From assembly GCF_900182645.1 (NCBI RefSeq), contig NZ_FXTA01000004.1:434001-498000 (forward strand): 64,000 nt of DNA, read 5' to 3'. Shown one piece after another: positions 9,154 through 17,602 of this stretch; the first letter of the stretch is position 1; the number at the start of each line of letters is the position of its first letter. A program made the position numbers and the translations under genes. Below the pieces are notes generated by a model. That model was given only the letters and a program-made list of their open reading frames with translations. It was not told the origin of the DNA and did no database searches. The stretch is from Flavobacterium resistens. GTDB taxonomy: Bacteria; Bacteroidota; Bacteroidia; Flavobacteriales; Flavobacteriaceae.

Positions 9154-9519
9154 ATGAAAACAGAAGCCGTTGTAAATGCTGAAATCGAACTTTTGACTGC
9201 AATTAAAAATGCTGATGTTTCAACTCTAGAAAAAATCCTTCACGACGATCTGCTTTTTAATTTACCTGACGGAAATACCATTACAAAAGATTTCGATTTA
9301 GATTCTTATCGTTCGGGAAAAATGCAAGTCGAATCATTAGAAGCTTCAGATCAAATTATTAATATAATTGATGATGTGGCTGTCGTAACTGTAGCGATTT
9401 CATTGAAAGGAACTTATGATAATGCTCCAATAAATGGTGTTTTGAAATATATCAGAGTTTGGAAACAATTTGATGAAAATCTAAAAGTTGTTGCTGGAAG
9501 CTGCACTCCATTGGCATAA
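9154..9519 (+). CDS. NTF2-like / DUF4440 protein
   Basis: A 121-residue cytoplasmic protein with the SnoaL/DUF4440 fold pattern: an N-terminal helix (NAEIELLTAIKNADVSTLEK), HDDLLFNLPDG, and a string of strands ending in VWKQFDENLKVVAGSC. Proteins of this fold can be enzymes or binding proteins, and nothing here fixes a substrate. It lies 14 bp after the S41 peptidase gene, so it may be the last gene of that operon. Confidence 0.7.
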   Translation: MKTEAVVNAEIELLTAIKNADVSTLEKILHDDLLFNLPDGNTITKDFDLDSYRSGKMQVESLEASDQIINIIDDVAVVTVAISLKGTYDNAPINGVLKYIRVWKQFDENLKVVAGSCTPLA

Positions 9520-9612
9520 ATTTTGAAAAGAAATTTAATAGTAACATAAAATTAGACTTAGCGATCCTTGCGTAATTCTTAGCGTACTTTGCGGTTAAAT
9601 AATATTTAAAAC

Positions 9613-9927
9613 ATGAAAAATTTAAAAAGAATAAGCTTTCTCCTGGTTGTAATGACTTTTATAATCTCTTGCGCAACTGCCAAAGACAGCAGTAAGACAG
9701 TTTCAGGAAAAGTAGAATCAATTGAAGGCGGTAAAGACGGCTACACAGCAAAAATCAATACAGCTCAAAAAGAAGTTTATTTTGCTACAATCAGTATCGT
9801 AAACGTGGGCGGACCGCAAAATTACAAACAAGTAAAAATCGGTGATGAAGTCTCAGTAAAAGGGGAATTCTGGAAAAGTGAAGATGAAAACCATATTAAG
9901 GTTACGCAGATTATTTCTGTAAAATAA
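9613..9927 (+). CDS. Small lipoprotein of unknown function
   Basis: A 104-residue predicted lipoprotein: signal with lipobox IISC and Cys20, then a compact beta domain (KTVSGKVESIEGGKDGYTA, VKIGDEVSVKGEFW) that looks like a small OB-like barrel. The 93-bp spacer before it holds a half copy of a dispersed repeat (gtactttgcggttaaat, compare 37860-37881). Function unknown. Confidence 0.65.
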   Translation: MKNLKRISFLLVVMTFIISCATAKDSSKTVSGKVESIEGGKDGYTAKINTAQKEVYFATISIVNVGGPQNYKQVKIGDEVSVKGEFWKSEDENHIKVTQIISVK

Positions 9928-9950
9928 ATTCAATATTAAATATTTTTCAA

Positions 9951-10088
9951 ACCATTAAGAGATTAAGTTTGTTAAGCTTTATAGCTTGTTTTCTTAACTT
10001 CTTAATGGTTTTGTATTTTATTCTTAATGAACTTCGAAATTAAATTTGTGTAACAAAGAGAACTTAATTTTCTTAATCTCTTAATGGT
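9951..10088. repeat. Intergenic inverted repeat accattaagagattaag
   Basis: A perfect 17-bp inverted pair (9951-9967 with 10072-10088), plus an internal partial copy cttaatggt at 9991-9999, fills the gap between two converging genes. It can fold in alternative ways because three arms compete. It resembles the dispersed palindromes found elsewhere in this window. Confidence 0.6.
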
Positions 10089-10096
10089 GAAAAAAA

Positions 10097-10702
10097 TTAT
10101 CGAATGCTATCGTGCGCATGAGTTTGCACGCCATTATTCCATAAAGTAAGAATATCTGTAGCAACAGCAGCACCGCTTCCTGCGGCGATTGCTAATTGGC
10201 TTCTCCAGCCTGCTAAAGTTCCAATTGCATAAATACCCTCAGCAACTTTATGATCTTCGTTTTTAAGTTGAATGCGGTGTTTTTCTGGAAGTGCTTTTTT
10301 ATGAGGTTCAACAAATTGCATTAAACCCTCAATGTCAAAAGTATTGGCAGAACCGATTCCGACAACGATATTTTTTGTTTTATAAGAGTTTTTATTTGTT
10401 GTTACAGTAAATTCTGGAAATTGCCCTTCCACTTTAATTACTTTTTCATTTGGAATTTGAGTAATGTGAGGGTAAGTCGTTGCCAAATCCTGCGTACTTT
10501 CTGTAAGTAATTCAGAGCCTAATTTTCCAGGTGTAATACCATAAGCATTGTAGAAAATTGCTTCTTGTAGAGAAGAATTCTTTTGATGTGTAAAAATTCC
10601 GATTTTCTTATCGGTAACAAAAGCTTTATTTTTAGCAGAGCCTAGAACGAGTGCACAAGACATTCCTGATACGCCTCCGCCAATAATTAAAACGTCAAAC
10701 AT
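10097..10702 (-). CDS. Short thioredoxin-reductase-like FAD protein without NADPH domain
   Basis: A 201-residue flavoprotein-like protein. The FAD-binding motif GGGVSG (8-13) opens it, and a C-terminal FAD motif resembling thioredoxin reductase (GIYAIGTLAGWRSQLAIAAG, from residue 156) closes it. The NADPH domain and the CxxC centre that full thioredoxin reductases (about 310 residues) have in between are absent. Thr replaces the usual Asp of the GD motif. It may be a redox protein using another electron donor or a degenerate form. It lies 2 bp downstream of a small membrane-protein gene and is probably cotranscribed with it. Confidence 0.7.
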   Translation of the reverse strand: MFDVLIIGGGVSGMSCALVLGSAKNKAFVTDKKIGIFTHQKNSSLQEAIFYNAYGITPGKLGSELLTESTQDLATTYPHITQIPNEKVIKVEGQFPEFTVTTNKNSYKTKNIVVGIGSANTFDIEGLMQFVEPHKKALPEKHRIQLKNEDHKVAEGIYAIGTLAGWRSQLAIAAGSGAAVATDILTLWNNGVQTHAHDSIR

Positions 10703-10704
10703 TA

Positions 10705-10905
10705 TTATCTGCCGTTTGTTTTTTCTTCAATTCTTTTTGAAATTCTAAAAATCAAAAGAATCAATACGGCGCAGAAAGAAGCGACGATTCCAATAAAAGC
10801 TACCATGCTGTCACCCTGAAAAGGGTTTTTAAAGTCTAATAGCGTAATATTAAACACAATTAAAGCTAATGCCAAAAGCACTAATATTGAAGTAAAAATT
10901 TTCAT
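10705..10905 (-). CDS. Small two-helix membrane protein
   Basis: A 66-residue protein with two hydrophobic segments (about 4-24 and 34-54) and a basic, polar C-terminus (RISKRIEEKTNGR). No family recognised. It lies 2 bp upstream of the short FAD protein, which suggests a cotranscribed pair, perhaps a membrane partner for it (inference). Confidence 0.6.
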   Translation of the reverse strand: MKIFTSILVLLALALIVFNITLLDFKNPFQGDSMVAFIGIVASFCAVLILLIFRISKRIEEKTNGR

Positions 10906-11006
10906 CTGGTTGTTTTTTGTTTAAAATAATTAAAGCAAAACCTTTTAAAAAGAGCTTAAAGTTTTGTTTTTAGAAATTTTACGGGGTAAAAGTATAAAAA
11001 TAAATG

Positions 11007-11585
11007 TTAGACAAACAAACCTTTAACATTAGCAGCGAATAATTTAACAGCAATCGCTAAAAGTATGACCCCAAATGTCTTGCGGACCACGCCTAGACCG
11101 TTCTCGCCTAATAAAGTTTCAATTTTCTTAGATGATTTTAAAACAATGTAAACCAGTATGATATTCAATAAAATGGCGATAATAATATTGATGGTATGAA
11201 ATTGAGATCGAAGTGATAATAAAGTGGTCATGGTTCCGGCTCCAGCAATCAGTGGAAATGCCAACGGAACAATTGAAGCAGATCCTGGTTCTTCATCACG
11301 ATATATTCGGATTCCTAAAATCATTTCCAAAGCAAGAAAGAATAATACAAAAGATCCGGCAACGGCAAATGAATGTACGTCGATGCCAATCAAATTTAAT
11401 AATCCCTCTCCAACAAAAAGAAAAATAATCATAATCATACCTGCGACTAATGAAGCTTTTTCTGAGTCGATGTGACCTACTTTTGCTCGTAAATTGACAA
11501 TAATCGGAATTGATCCTACAATATCAATTACTGCAAAAAGTACCATTCCAACTGTAATAATTTCTTTAAAGTCAATTTCTAACAT
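11007..11585 (-). CDS. MarC-family integral membrane protein
   Basis: A 192-residue membrane protein with six predicted hydrophobic segments and the family pattern FKEIITVGMVLFAVIDIVGS at the N-terminus and PLAFPLIAGAGTMTTLLSL in the middle. MarC proteins have no settled function; the old link to multiple antibiotic resistance is not supported for the family. It is a single gene on the minus strand. A -7-like TACTTTTG is seen at 11627-11620, without a clear -33 element. Confidence 0.85.
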   Translation of the reverse strand: MLEIDFKEIITVGMVLFAVIDIVGSIPIIVNLRAKVGHIDSEKASLVAGMIMIIFLFVGEGLLNLIGIDVHSFAVAGSFVLFFLALEMILGIRIYRDEEPGSASIVPLAFPLIAGAGTMTTLLSLRSQFHTINIIIAILLNIILVYIVLKSSKKIETLLGENGLGVVRKTFGVILLAIAVKLFAANVKGLFV

Positions 11586-11870
11586 ATAGTTCTGATTTTA
11601 AGCGATTAATAATTTGGTGCAAAAGTAGGTAATAAAGTTAGGTGATTTTTTCACAGATTGTATTTTTGTTATAAAAACATTGTTTAGATATGTAAAGTGT
11701 GATATTTGTAACATTATGATGCTAAAATTATTGATATCAAGAAAAAAGAACGGTTTGTTTTTGAACTTGATTTATTTTATTGTTGTTCTGAACAGGGTAT
11801 AAAAAATCAAACGTTAAAAAATATAACTTACTGAAAATCAATTGTTAAATTTGTTGTAACTTAAAAAGGA

Positions 11871-12659
11871 ATGGTTATGAAAAAGATGATGTTTGTTATA
11901 GTTTTCTTGTGTTTATTGTTTTCGTCCAATAGTTCACAAGCCCAAATCTGGCAACAAATTAAAAAAGCAGCGCAACAAAAAGGCCAAAATGGAAGTGGAG
12001 CTGCTGATCAAAATGTAAATATGGAAAATGCCGTTTTAAGTTACGGTAAAAACAAAGTTGATCCCTCGGTTGTGCCGAATTCCTATAATTTCAGCTGGAA
12101 ATATATAATGGAAATTAAAACCGATGAAGGAAAAGCTATGAATGCAAATTATTTACTGGAACCAAATGCGGCGTATTTTGGAATGAATATTTCTCAGGGA
12201 CAAGGACAGGATATGTTTATGATTATGGATTCTAAAAACAGTATTACGGTAACTGCTTTTGGAAACGGCAAGGAAAAAATGGCATCAGCTTCAAAAATGC
12301 CTGATTATACAGAAATGGCGAAAAAAGAAGGAGAGAAATCAAAATTCACTTTTAAGACACTTCCAAACAAAACTTTTTTAGGTTACAACTGCAAAGGAAT
12401 TCAGATGACAAGTGATGAATACGATATTATTTGTTATTACACGAGCGAAGCAAAAGTGAGCTTTGGCGATATGTTCAAAAACCAAAAAGGCTGGAAAATG
12501 CCCGAAGGATTGTCGAATTATTTTAAACCCGAAGATCGTACCTTATTAATGGATATGACTATGAAAGATTTAAAAAGCAAAAAAGTAACCACAATGAAAT
12601 GTCTTAGCTTGGAAAAAAGTTCTTATACATTTAATAAATCGGATTATAAATTTATGTAG
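11871..12659 (+). CDS. Secreted DUF4412-type protein
   Basis: A 262-residue exported protein: a hydrophobic signal ending in SSQAQ, then a domain resembling DUF4412 (YIMEIKTDEGKAMNANYLLEP, KFTFKTLPNKTFLGYNCKG, MTMKDLKSKKVTTMKCLSLEK). The function of this domain is unknown. Two starts are possible, 11871 (MVMKK) and 11877 (MKKMM); the second gives a more usual signal peptide, while aaaagga lies just before the first. A -7-like TAAATTTG is at 11846-11853. Confidence 0.7.
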   Translation: MVMKKMMFVIVFLCLLFSSNSSQAQIWQQIKKAAQQKGQNGSGAADQNVNMENAVLSYGKNKVDPSVVPNSYNFSWKYIMEIKTDEGKAMNANYLLEPNAAYFGMNISQGQGQDMFMIMDSKNSITVTAFGNGKEKMASASKMPDYTEMAKKEGEKSKFTFKTLPNKTFLGYNCKGIQMTSDEYDIICYYTSEAKVSFGDMFKNQKGWKMPEGLSNYFKPEDRTLLMDMTMKDLKSKKVTTMKCLSLEKSSYTFNKSDYKFM

Positions 12660-12737
12660 ATAAAATGGTAACATTCTAAATAAGTTGGGTTTGCAAACAT
12701 ATATTGGCGAGCGGTTTTTATTTCCTGAATCTTTGGT

Positions 12738-12745
12738 TACCTTTG
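12738..12745 (+). promoter_or_regulatory. Predicted -7 element implying a leaderless DUF3109 mRNA
   Basis: TACCTTTG at 12738-12745 is a perfect match to TAnnTTTG; 19 nt upstream lies TTTT where TTTG would be expected. Transcription would start about 5-7 nt further on, that is at the ATG at 12750. Confidence 0.4.
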
Positions 12746-12749
12746 CAAA

Positions 12750-13319
12750 ATGTTTCAATTAGGAAAAACCATAGTGTCAGAGGATATCCTCGAAAAAGAA
12801 TTTGTTTGTAATTTATCAGCATGCAAAGGGGCTTGTTGCGTCGACGGTGATGCAGGTGCGCCTTTGAGTGAAGCTGAAACTAAAATCCTGGAAGAGATTT
12901 ATCCGAAAGTAAAACCTTTTTTACGAAAAGAAGGAATTGCTGCAATTGAAGCCCAAGGAACTTGGGTAAAAGGAACCGACGGCGATCTTGAAACGCCGCT
13001 TATTGATAATAAAGATTGCGCTTACGTAATTTTTGACGGAAAAACGGCACTTTGCGGAATTGAGCAAGCTTATAATCAAGGAATCGTAGACTGGAAAAAA
13101 CCAGTTTCATGTCATTTATATCCAATCCGTGTGAAAGATTTTACAGAATTTGCTGCGGTGAATTATGATAAATGGGATATTTGCGATGATGCCTGCTCTT
13201 TAGGAAAAGAATTAGAAGTTCCGGTTTACAAATTTGTTAAAGAAGCTTTGATTCGCCGTTTTGGTGAAGATTGGTATTTGGAACTTGAAAAAGTTGCTGA
13301 GGAACTTAAAAACTCGTAA
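12750..13319 (+). CDS. DUF3109 family cysteine-cluster protein
   Basis: A 189-residue cytoplasmic protein of the DUF3109 family, common in Bacteroidetes. The N-terminal cysteine cluster (Cys20, Cys25, Cys29, Cys30) and later cysteines in NKDCAYV, TALCGIE, VSCHLYPIR and WDICDDAC suggest a metal or Fe-S site similar to YkgJ-type proteins. No biochemical role is known to me. It is transcribed alone from a promoter placed so close to the ATG that the mRNA may be leaderless. Confidence 0.85.
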   Translation: MFQLGKTIVSEDILEKEFVCNLSACKGACCVDGDAGAPLSEAETKILEEIYPKVKPFLRKEGIAAIEAQGTWVKGTDGDLETPLIDNKDCAYVIFDGKTALCGIEQAYNQGIVDWKKPVSCHLYPIRVKDFTEFAAVNYDKWDICDDACSLGKELEVPVYKFVKEALIRRFGEDWYLELEKVAEELKNS

Positions 13320-13655
13320 AAGTCAAGTGTAAAAAATACCCTTTTGCGAGGGCGTGATTTAACTCAAAAAAATAAAGTTTTGACTCAAAAAAAACTTTTA
13401 AAAACAATTTAAAATTTCTTGCTTTTTATTTCAAAAAGTCTATATTCTACGGGACTTCAAGATGCTATTTATGCTTTTAAAGTGTTCATTTGCAATAAAT
13501 TAATTATTGTATGAAAATCATTTCAAATTTCACCCGTTGTTAAAAACTACGTCGAATTGTGAATAAGTTTGACTTTCATTTTTAGCGATAATTGACAATC
13601 TTTGTAGTCTACTGAATTAGTAAAGTTTCAGTATAAAAATTAAACAAAAATTGTC
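13320..13655. other. AT-rich intergenic region upstream of nrdB
   Basis: 336 bp without a gene. It is AT-rich and contains no convincing ORF, riboswitch or NrdR box. The only promoter-like sequence is AATCTTTG at 13597-13604 with TTTC 19 nt upstream (13574-13577), a weak match to the flavobacterial consensus that could drive nrdB. Confidence 0.4.
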
Positions 13656-14633
13656 ATGTCACAAGTCGAACCAATATTACAAGAAAATAAAAATCGTTTC
13701 GTTATTTTTCCAATTAAACATCATGATATTTGGGAATGGTACAAAAAGATGGAAGCTAGTTTTTGGACTGCGGAAGAAATCGACTTGCACCAGGATTTGA
13801 CAGACTGGAATAACAAATTAAATGATGATGAAAGATATTTCATCAAACACATCCTTGCATTTTTTGCAGCTTCTGACGGAATCGTAAATGAGAATCTTGC
13901 TGAGAACTTTGTAAACGAAGTTCAATATGCTGAAGCGAAGTTTTTCTATGGTTTCCAAATCATGATGGAAAACATTCATAGTGAAACGTATTCTTTATTG
14001 ATTGACACTTACGTGAAAGACGAAGCTGAGAAAACAGAATTGTTCAACGCTTTAGAAGTTTTTCCGGCGATTGCTAAAAAAGCAGAATGGGCTTTAAAAT
14101 GGATCGAGTCTGATTCATTTGCTGAAAGACTTATTGCTTTTGCTGCTGTTGAAGGTATTTTCTTCTCAGGAGCTTTCTGTTCAATTTATTGGTTGAAAAA
14201 ACGTGGTTTAATGCCAGGTTTGACATTCTCTAATGAGTTGATTTCTCGTGACGAAGGTGTACATTGTGATTTTGCAGTTCACTTGCATAATCACCATTTA
14301 GTAAACAAAGTACCAAAAGAGAGAATCAAAGAAATCATCGTTGATGCTCTTGATATCGAAAGACAATTTGTAACAGAATCTCTTCCGGTAAGTTTAATTG
14401 GTATGAACGCGACTTTAATGACGCAATACTTAGAATTTGTTGCCGACAGATTACTAGTAGAATTAGGTTGTGAGCGTGTGTATGGATCAGCGAATCCGTT
14501 TGATTTCATGGACATGATCTCTCTTCAGGGAAAAACTAATTTCTTTGAAAAACGTGTTGCCGAGTATCAAAAATCTGGTGTGATGAACACAGACAGCGAT
14601 GCTCAAAAAATTTCATTTGACGCAGATTTTTAG
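13656..14633 (+). CDS. nrdB: Ribonucleoside-diphosphate reductase beta subunit (class I, eukaryote-like)
   Basis: Radical-generating subunit (R2) of class I ribonucleotide reductase, 325 residues. The di-metal ligands are all present: Asp74, Glu105, His108, Glu166, Glu200 and His203. The radical tyrosine position is retained as Tyr112 in HSETYSLLI. The C-terminus ends in FDADF, the tail that docks into the large subunit. Sequence blocks such as ILAFFAASDGIVNEN and TFSNELISRDEGVHCDFA are close to eukaryotic R2 as I remember it. There is no N-terminal ATP-cone. nrdA follows after 265 bp. Confidence 0.95.
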   Translation: MSQVEPILQENKNRFVIFPIKHHDIWEWYKKMEASFWTAEEIDLHQDLTDWNNKLNDDERYFIKHILAFFAASDGIVNENLAENFVNEVQYAEAKFFYGFQIMMENIHSETYSLLIDTYVKDEAEKTELFNALEVFPAIAKKAEWALKWIESDSFAERLIAFAAVEGIFFSGAFCSIYWLKKRGLMPGLTFSNELISRDEGVHCDFAVHLHNHHLVNKVPKERIKEIIVDALDIERQFVTESLPVSLIGMNATLMTQYLEFVADRLLVELGCERVYGSANPFDFMDMISLQGKTNFFEKRVAEYQKSGVMNTDSDAQKISFDADF

Positions 14634-14898
14634 AACAACAGCATTTTAATTTTGGCCGATTTTATCTAAAGCCATAATTAATATTTACAGAACATTTATT
14701 AGGTTGAATCTCTATCACCCAAATCGGAGATTTAATAGCAATTTTAACGGCTTTTCGGTTTGATATTCAAATTGGAAAAGGGCAACTATTGAGAATCCTG
14801 TAATTCTCGAAAAATAATTTAAAAACACGCAATGTTTAGGGACTGGAATTCGTTTTCTAGTTACTTTCATTTTTTCAATAACTATAAAAGGTAAGCTT

Positions 14899-17292
14899 AT
14901 GTATGTAGTAAAAAGAGATGGCCACAGAGAGCCCGTAATGTTTGATAAGATTACAGAAAGAATCAAAAAATTGTGTTACGGCTTGAATGAGCTCGTAGAT
15001 CCGGTTAAGGTAGCGATGAGAGTTATCGAGGGATTGTATGATGGGGTTTCTACTTCTGAACTAGATAATCTTGCGGCAGAAACGGCGGCTTCAATGACTA
15101 TTGCGCATCCTGATTATGCTCAATTGGCAGCTCGTGTAGCAATTTCAAACCTACATTCAAATACTAAAAAATCTTTCTCTGAAACGATGAAAGATATGTA
15201 TCACTACGTAAATCCAAGAAATGGTCAAGACGCACCATTAATTGCTGATGACGTATTTAAAGTGATTCAGGAAAACGCTGCTTTTTTAGATTCTCACATT
15301 ATTTACACAAGAGATTTTAATTACGATTACTTTGGTTTCAAAACTTTAGAGCGTTCTTATCTTCTTAAAATAAACGGAAAAATCGTTGAGCGCCCGCAGC
15401 ACATGTTAATGCGTGTTTCTGTTGGTATTCACTTAGACGATTTAAAATCGGTAATTGAAACTTACGATTTAATGTCTAAAAAGTTCTTCACGCATGCAAC
15501 GCCAACGTTGTTCAACGCAGGAACGCCAAAACCTCAAATGTCTTCTTGTTTCCTTTTGGCAATGCAGGATGATAGTATTGACGGAATTTACGATACATTA
15601 AAACAAACAGCAAAAATCTCGCAATCAGCGGGAGGAATTGGACTTTCTATTCATAACGTTCGTGCAACGGGATCATATATTCGTGGTACAAACGGAACTT
15701 CAAACGGAATTGTTCCGATGTTGAGAGTTTTCAATGATACCGCTCGTTACGTAGATCAAGGTGGTGGAAAGCGTAAAGGAAGTTTTGCAATTTACATCGA
15801 AACTTGGCATGCTGATATCTTTGACTTCTTGGATTTAAAGAAAAATACAGGTAAAGAAGAAATGCGTGCAAGAGATTTATTCTTCGCAATGTGGACTTCA
15901 GATTTATTCATGAAACGTGTTCAGGAAGATTCAACTTGGACTTTAATGTGCCCTAACGAATGTCCAGGATTATATGATGTTTACGGAGATGAATTCGAAG
16001 CATTATATACCGATTATGAATTTAGAGGAAAAGGTAGAAAAACAATCCGTGCTCGTGAATTATGGGAGAAAATCCTAGAATCTCAAATTGAGACTGGAAC
16101 GCCATATATGTTGTACAAAGATGCAGCAAACCGTAAATCTAACCACAAGAATTTAGGAACAATTCGTTCTTCTAACTTGTGTACAGAGATTATGGAGTTT
16201 ACATCTAAAGATGAAATTGCAGTTTGTAACCTAGCTTCTATTTCGTTGCCAATGTTCATCGAAAACGGAAAATTTGATCACGAAGCGCTTTACAACGTTA
16301 CAAAACGTGTAACTCGTAACTTGAACAAAGTAATCGACAGAAACTATTACCCAGTAAAAGAAGCTGAAAACTCTAACATGCGTCACCGTCCTGTTGGATT
16401 AGGAGTGCAAGGTTTAGCAGATGCTTTTATTATGTTGCGTTTGCCATTTACAAGCGACGAAGCAAAAGCGTTAAACCAAGAGATTTTCGAAACTTTATAC
16501 TTTGCAGCTGTAACCGCTTCTATGGAAATGGCAAAAGAAGAAGGACCATATTCAACTTTCGAAGGTTCTCCAATGTCACAAGGAGAATTCCAACACAATA
16601 TGTGGGGAATGAAAGATGAAGAATTATCAGGTCGTTGGGACTGGGCTTCATTAAGAAAAGAAGTGGTAGAGCATGGAGTTCGTAACTCATTGTTAGTTGC
16701 GCCAATGCCAACAGCTTCTACTTCTCAAATTCTTGGAAACAACGAAGCTTTCGAACCATATACATCAAACATTTACACACGTCGTGTATTGTCTGGGGAA
16801 TTCATCGTAGTAAACAAACATTTACTAGAAGACTTAGTGAAACTAGGTTTATGGAACGAAGATTTGAAACAAGAAATTATGCGTCATAACGGATCTGTTC
16901 AAAATATTGATAAGATTCCGCAAGACTTAAAAGATCTTTACAAAACAGTTTGGGAAATGTCGATGAAAGATATTATCGATATGTCTCGTCAAAGAGGATA
17001 TTTCATTGACCAGTCTCAATCGTTGAACTTGTTCATGCAAGATGCTAACTATTCTAAATTGACGTCAATGCACTTCTACGCTTGGCAATCAGGTTTAAAA
17101 ACAGGAATGTATTACTTGAGAACAAAAGCAGCTGTAGATGCGATTAAATTCACATTGAACAACGATAAAAAAGAAGAAACAGCTCCATCATTAGTTGCAG
17201 AAACTGAAGCAATCAGTGTTGAGGATTATAAAGCGATGTTGCTTAAAGCACAAGCTGCAGATCCTGAGGATTGTGAGATGTGTGGGTCTTAA
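14899..17292 (+). CDS. nrdA: Ribonucleoside-diphosphate reductase alpha subunit (class I, eukaryote-like)
   Basis: Catalytic subunit (R1), 797 residues; reduces ribonucleoside diphosphates to deoxy forms. An ATP-cone at residues 1-90 senses ATP/dATP. Catalytic residues are visible: Cys217, Asn426, Cys428 and Glu430 in NLCTE, and Cys443. The C-terminal shuttle pair is in DCEMCGS at 791-797. The domain order, lack of gaps and the CxxCGS tail match eukaryotic R1 closely. Codon use is rich in TTC, AAC and TCT compared with neighbours, as expected for high expression. A terminator follows at 17352. Confidence 0.95.
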   Translation: MYVVKRDGHREPVMFDKITERIKKLCYGLNELVDPVKVAMRVIEGLYDGVSTSELDNLAAETAASMTIAHPDYAQLAARVAISNLHSNTKKSFSETMKDMYHYVNPRNGQDAPLIADDVFKVIQENAAFLDSHIIYTRDFNYDYFGFKTLERSYLLKINGKIVERPQHMLMRVSVGIHLDDLKSVIETYDLMSKKFFTHATPTLFNAGTPKPQMSSCFLLAMQDDSIDGIYDTLKQTAKISQSAGGIGLSIHNVRATGSYIRGTNGTSNGIVPMLRVFNDTARYVDQGGGKRKGSFAIYIETWHADIFDFLDLKKNTGKEEMRARDLFFAMWTSDLFMKRVQEDSTWTLMCPNECPGLYDVYGDEFEALYTDYEFRGKGRKTIRARELWEKILESQIETGTPYMLYKDAANRKSNHKNLGTIRSSNLCTEIMEFTSKDEIAVCNLASISLPMFIENGKFDHEALYNVTKRVTRNLNKVIDRNYYPVKEAENSNMRHRPVGLGVQGLADAFIMLRLPFTSDEAKALNQEIFETLYFAAVTASMEMAKEEGPYSTFEGSPMSQGEFQHNMWGMKDEELSGRWDWASLRKEVVEHGVRNSLLVAPMPTASTSQILGNNEAFEPYTSNIYTRRVLSGEFIVVNKHLLEDLVKLGLWNEDLKQEIMRHNGSVQNIDKIPQDLKDLYKTVWEMSMKDIIDMSRQRGYFIDQSQSLNLFMQDANYSKLTSMHFYAWQSGLKTGMYYLRTKAAVDAIKFTLNNDKKEETAPSLVAETEAISVEDYKAMLLKAQAADPEDCEMCGS

Positions 17293-17351
17293 TTCCTTTT
17301 TTAGAAGAAAGAAAATAGAAGAAAGAGAAAAGATTTATTCTTAATTTATAG

Positions 17352-17383
17352 AAAGCAGTTATTGTAATGATAGCTGCTTTTTT
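17352..17383 (+). terminator. Terminator after nrdA
   Basis: An 11-bp stem with one G-T pair (17352-17362 with 17370-17380) followed by a T run. The rest of the 310-bp gap to 17602 is AT-rich and shows no other feature. Confidence 0.7.
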
Positions 17384-17602
17384 GTTTCTATGCCAATTTG
17401 AGAAATATAGCTTTCGATTTCAAACTTGGCTTGTGTTTGATTGTAATTATTTTTATTCTGATAACAATATCCCCAATAATTCCCCGTTTAAATTATTACC
17501 AAAGATTTTTAAAACTTAGCATCTCAATAACTAAGTAACTCAGAAACTTTCTCTAAATTAAACCTTTATGAGAAAGCAAAGTCTTATTGTAATAATTTCT
17601 GA

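Noticed and set aside
13320..13655. NrdR box upstream of nrdB
   Set aside because: No pair of sequences close to the NrdR consensus was found, only AT-rich sequence.
14634..14898. Possible regulatory RNA or small gene between nrdB and nrdA
   Set aside because: I saw only a short hairpin (gagaat/attctc) and no ORF with coding character; nothing firm enough to list.
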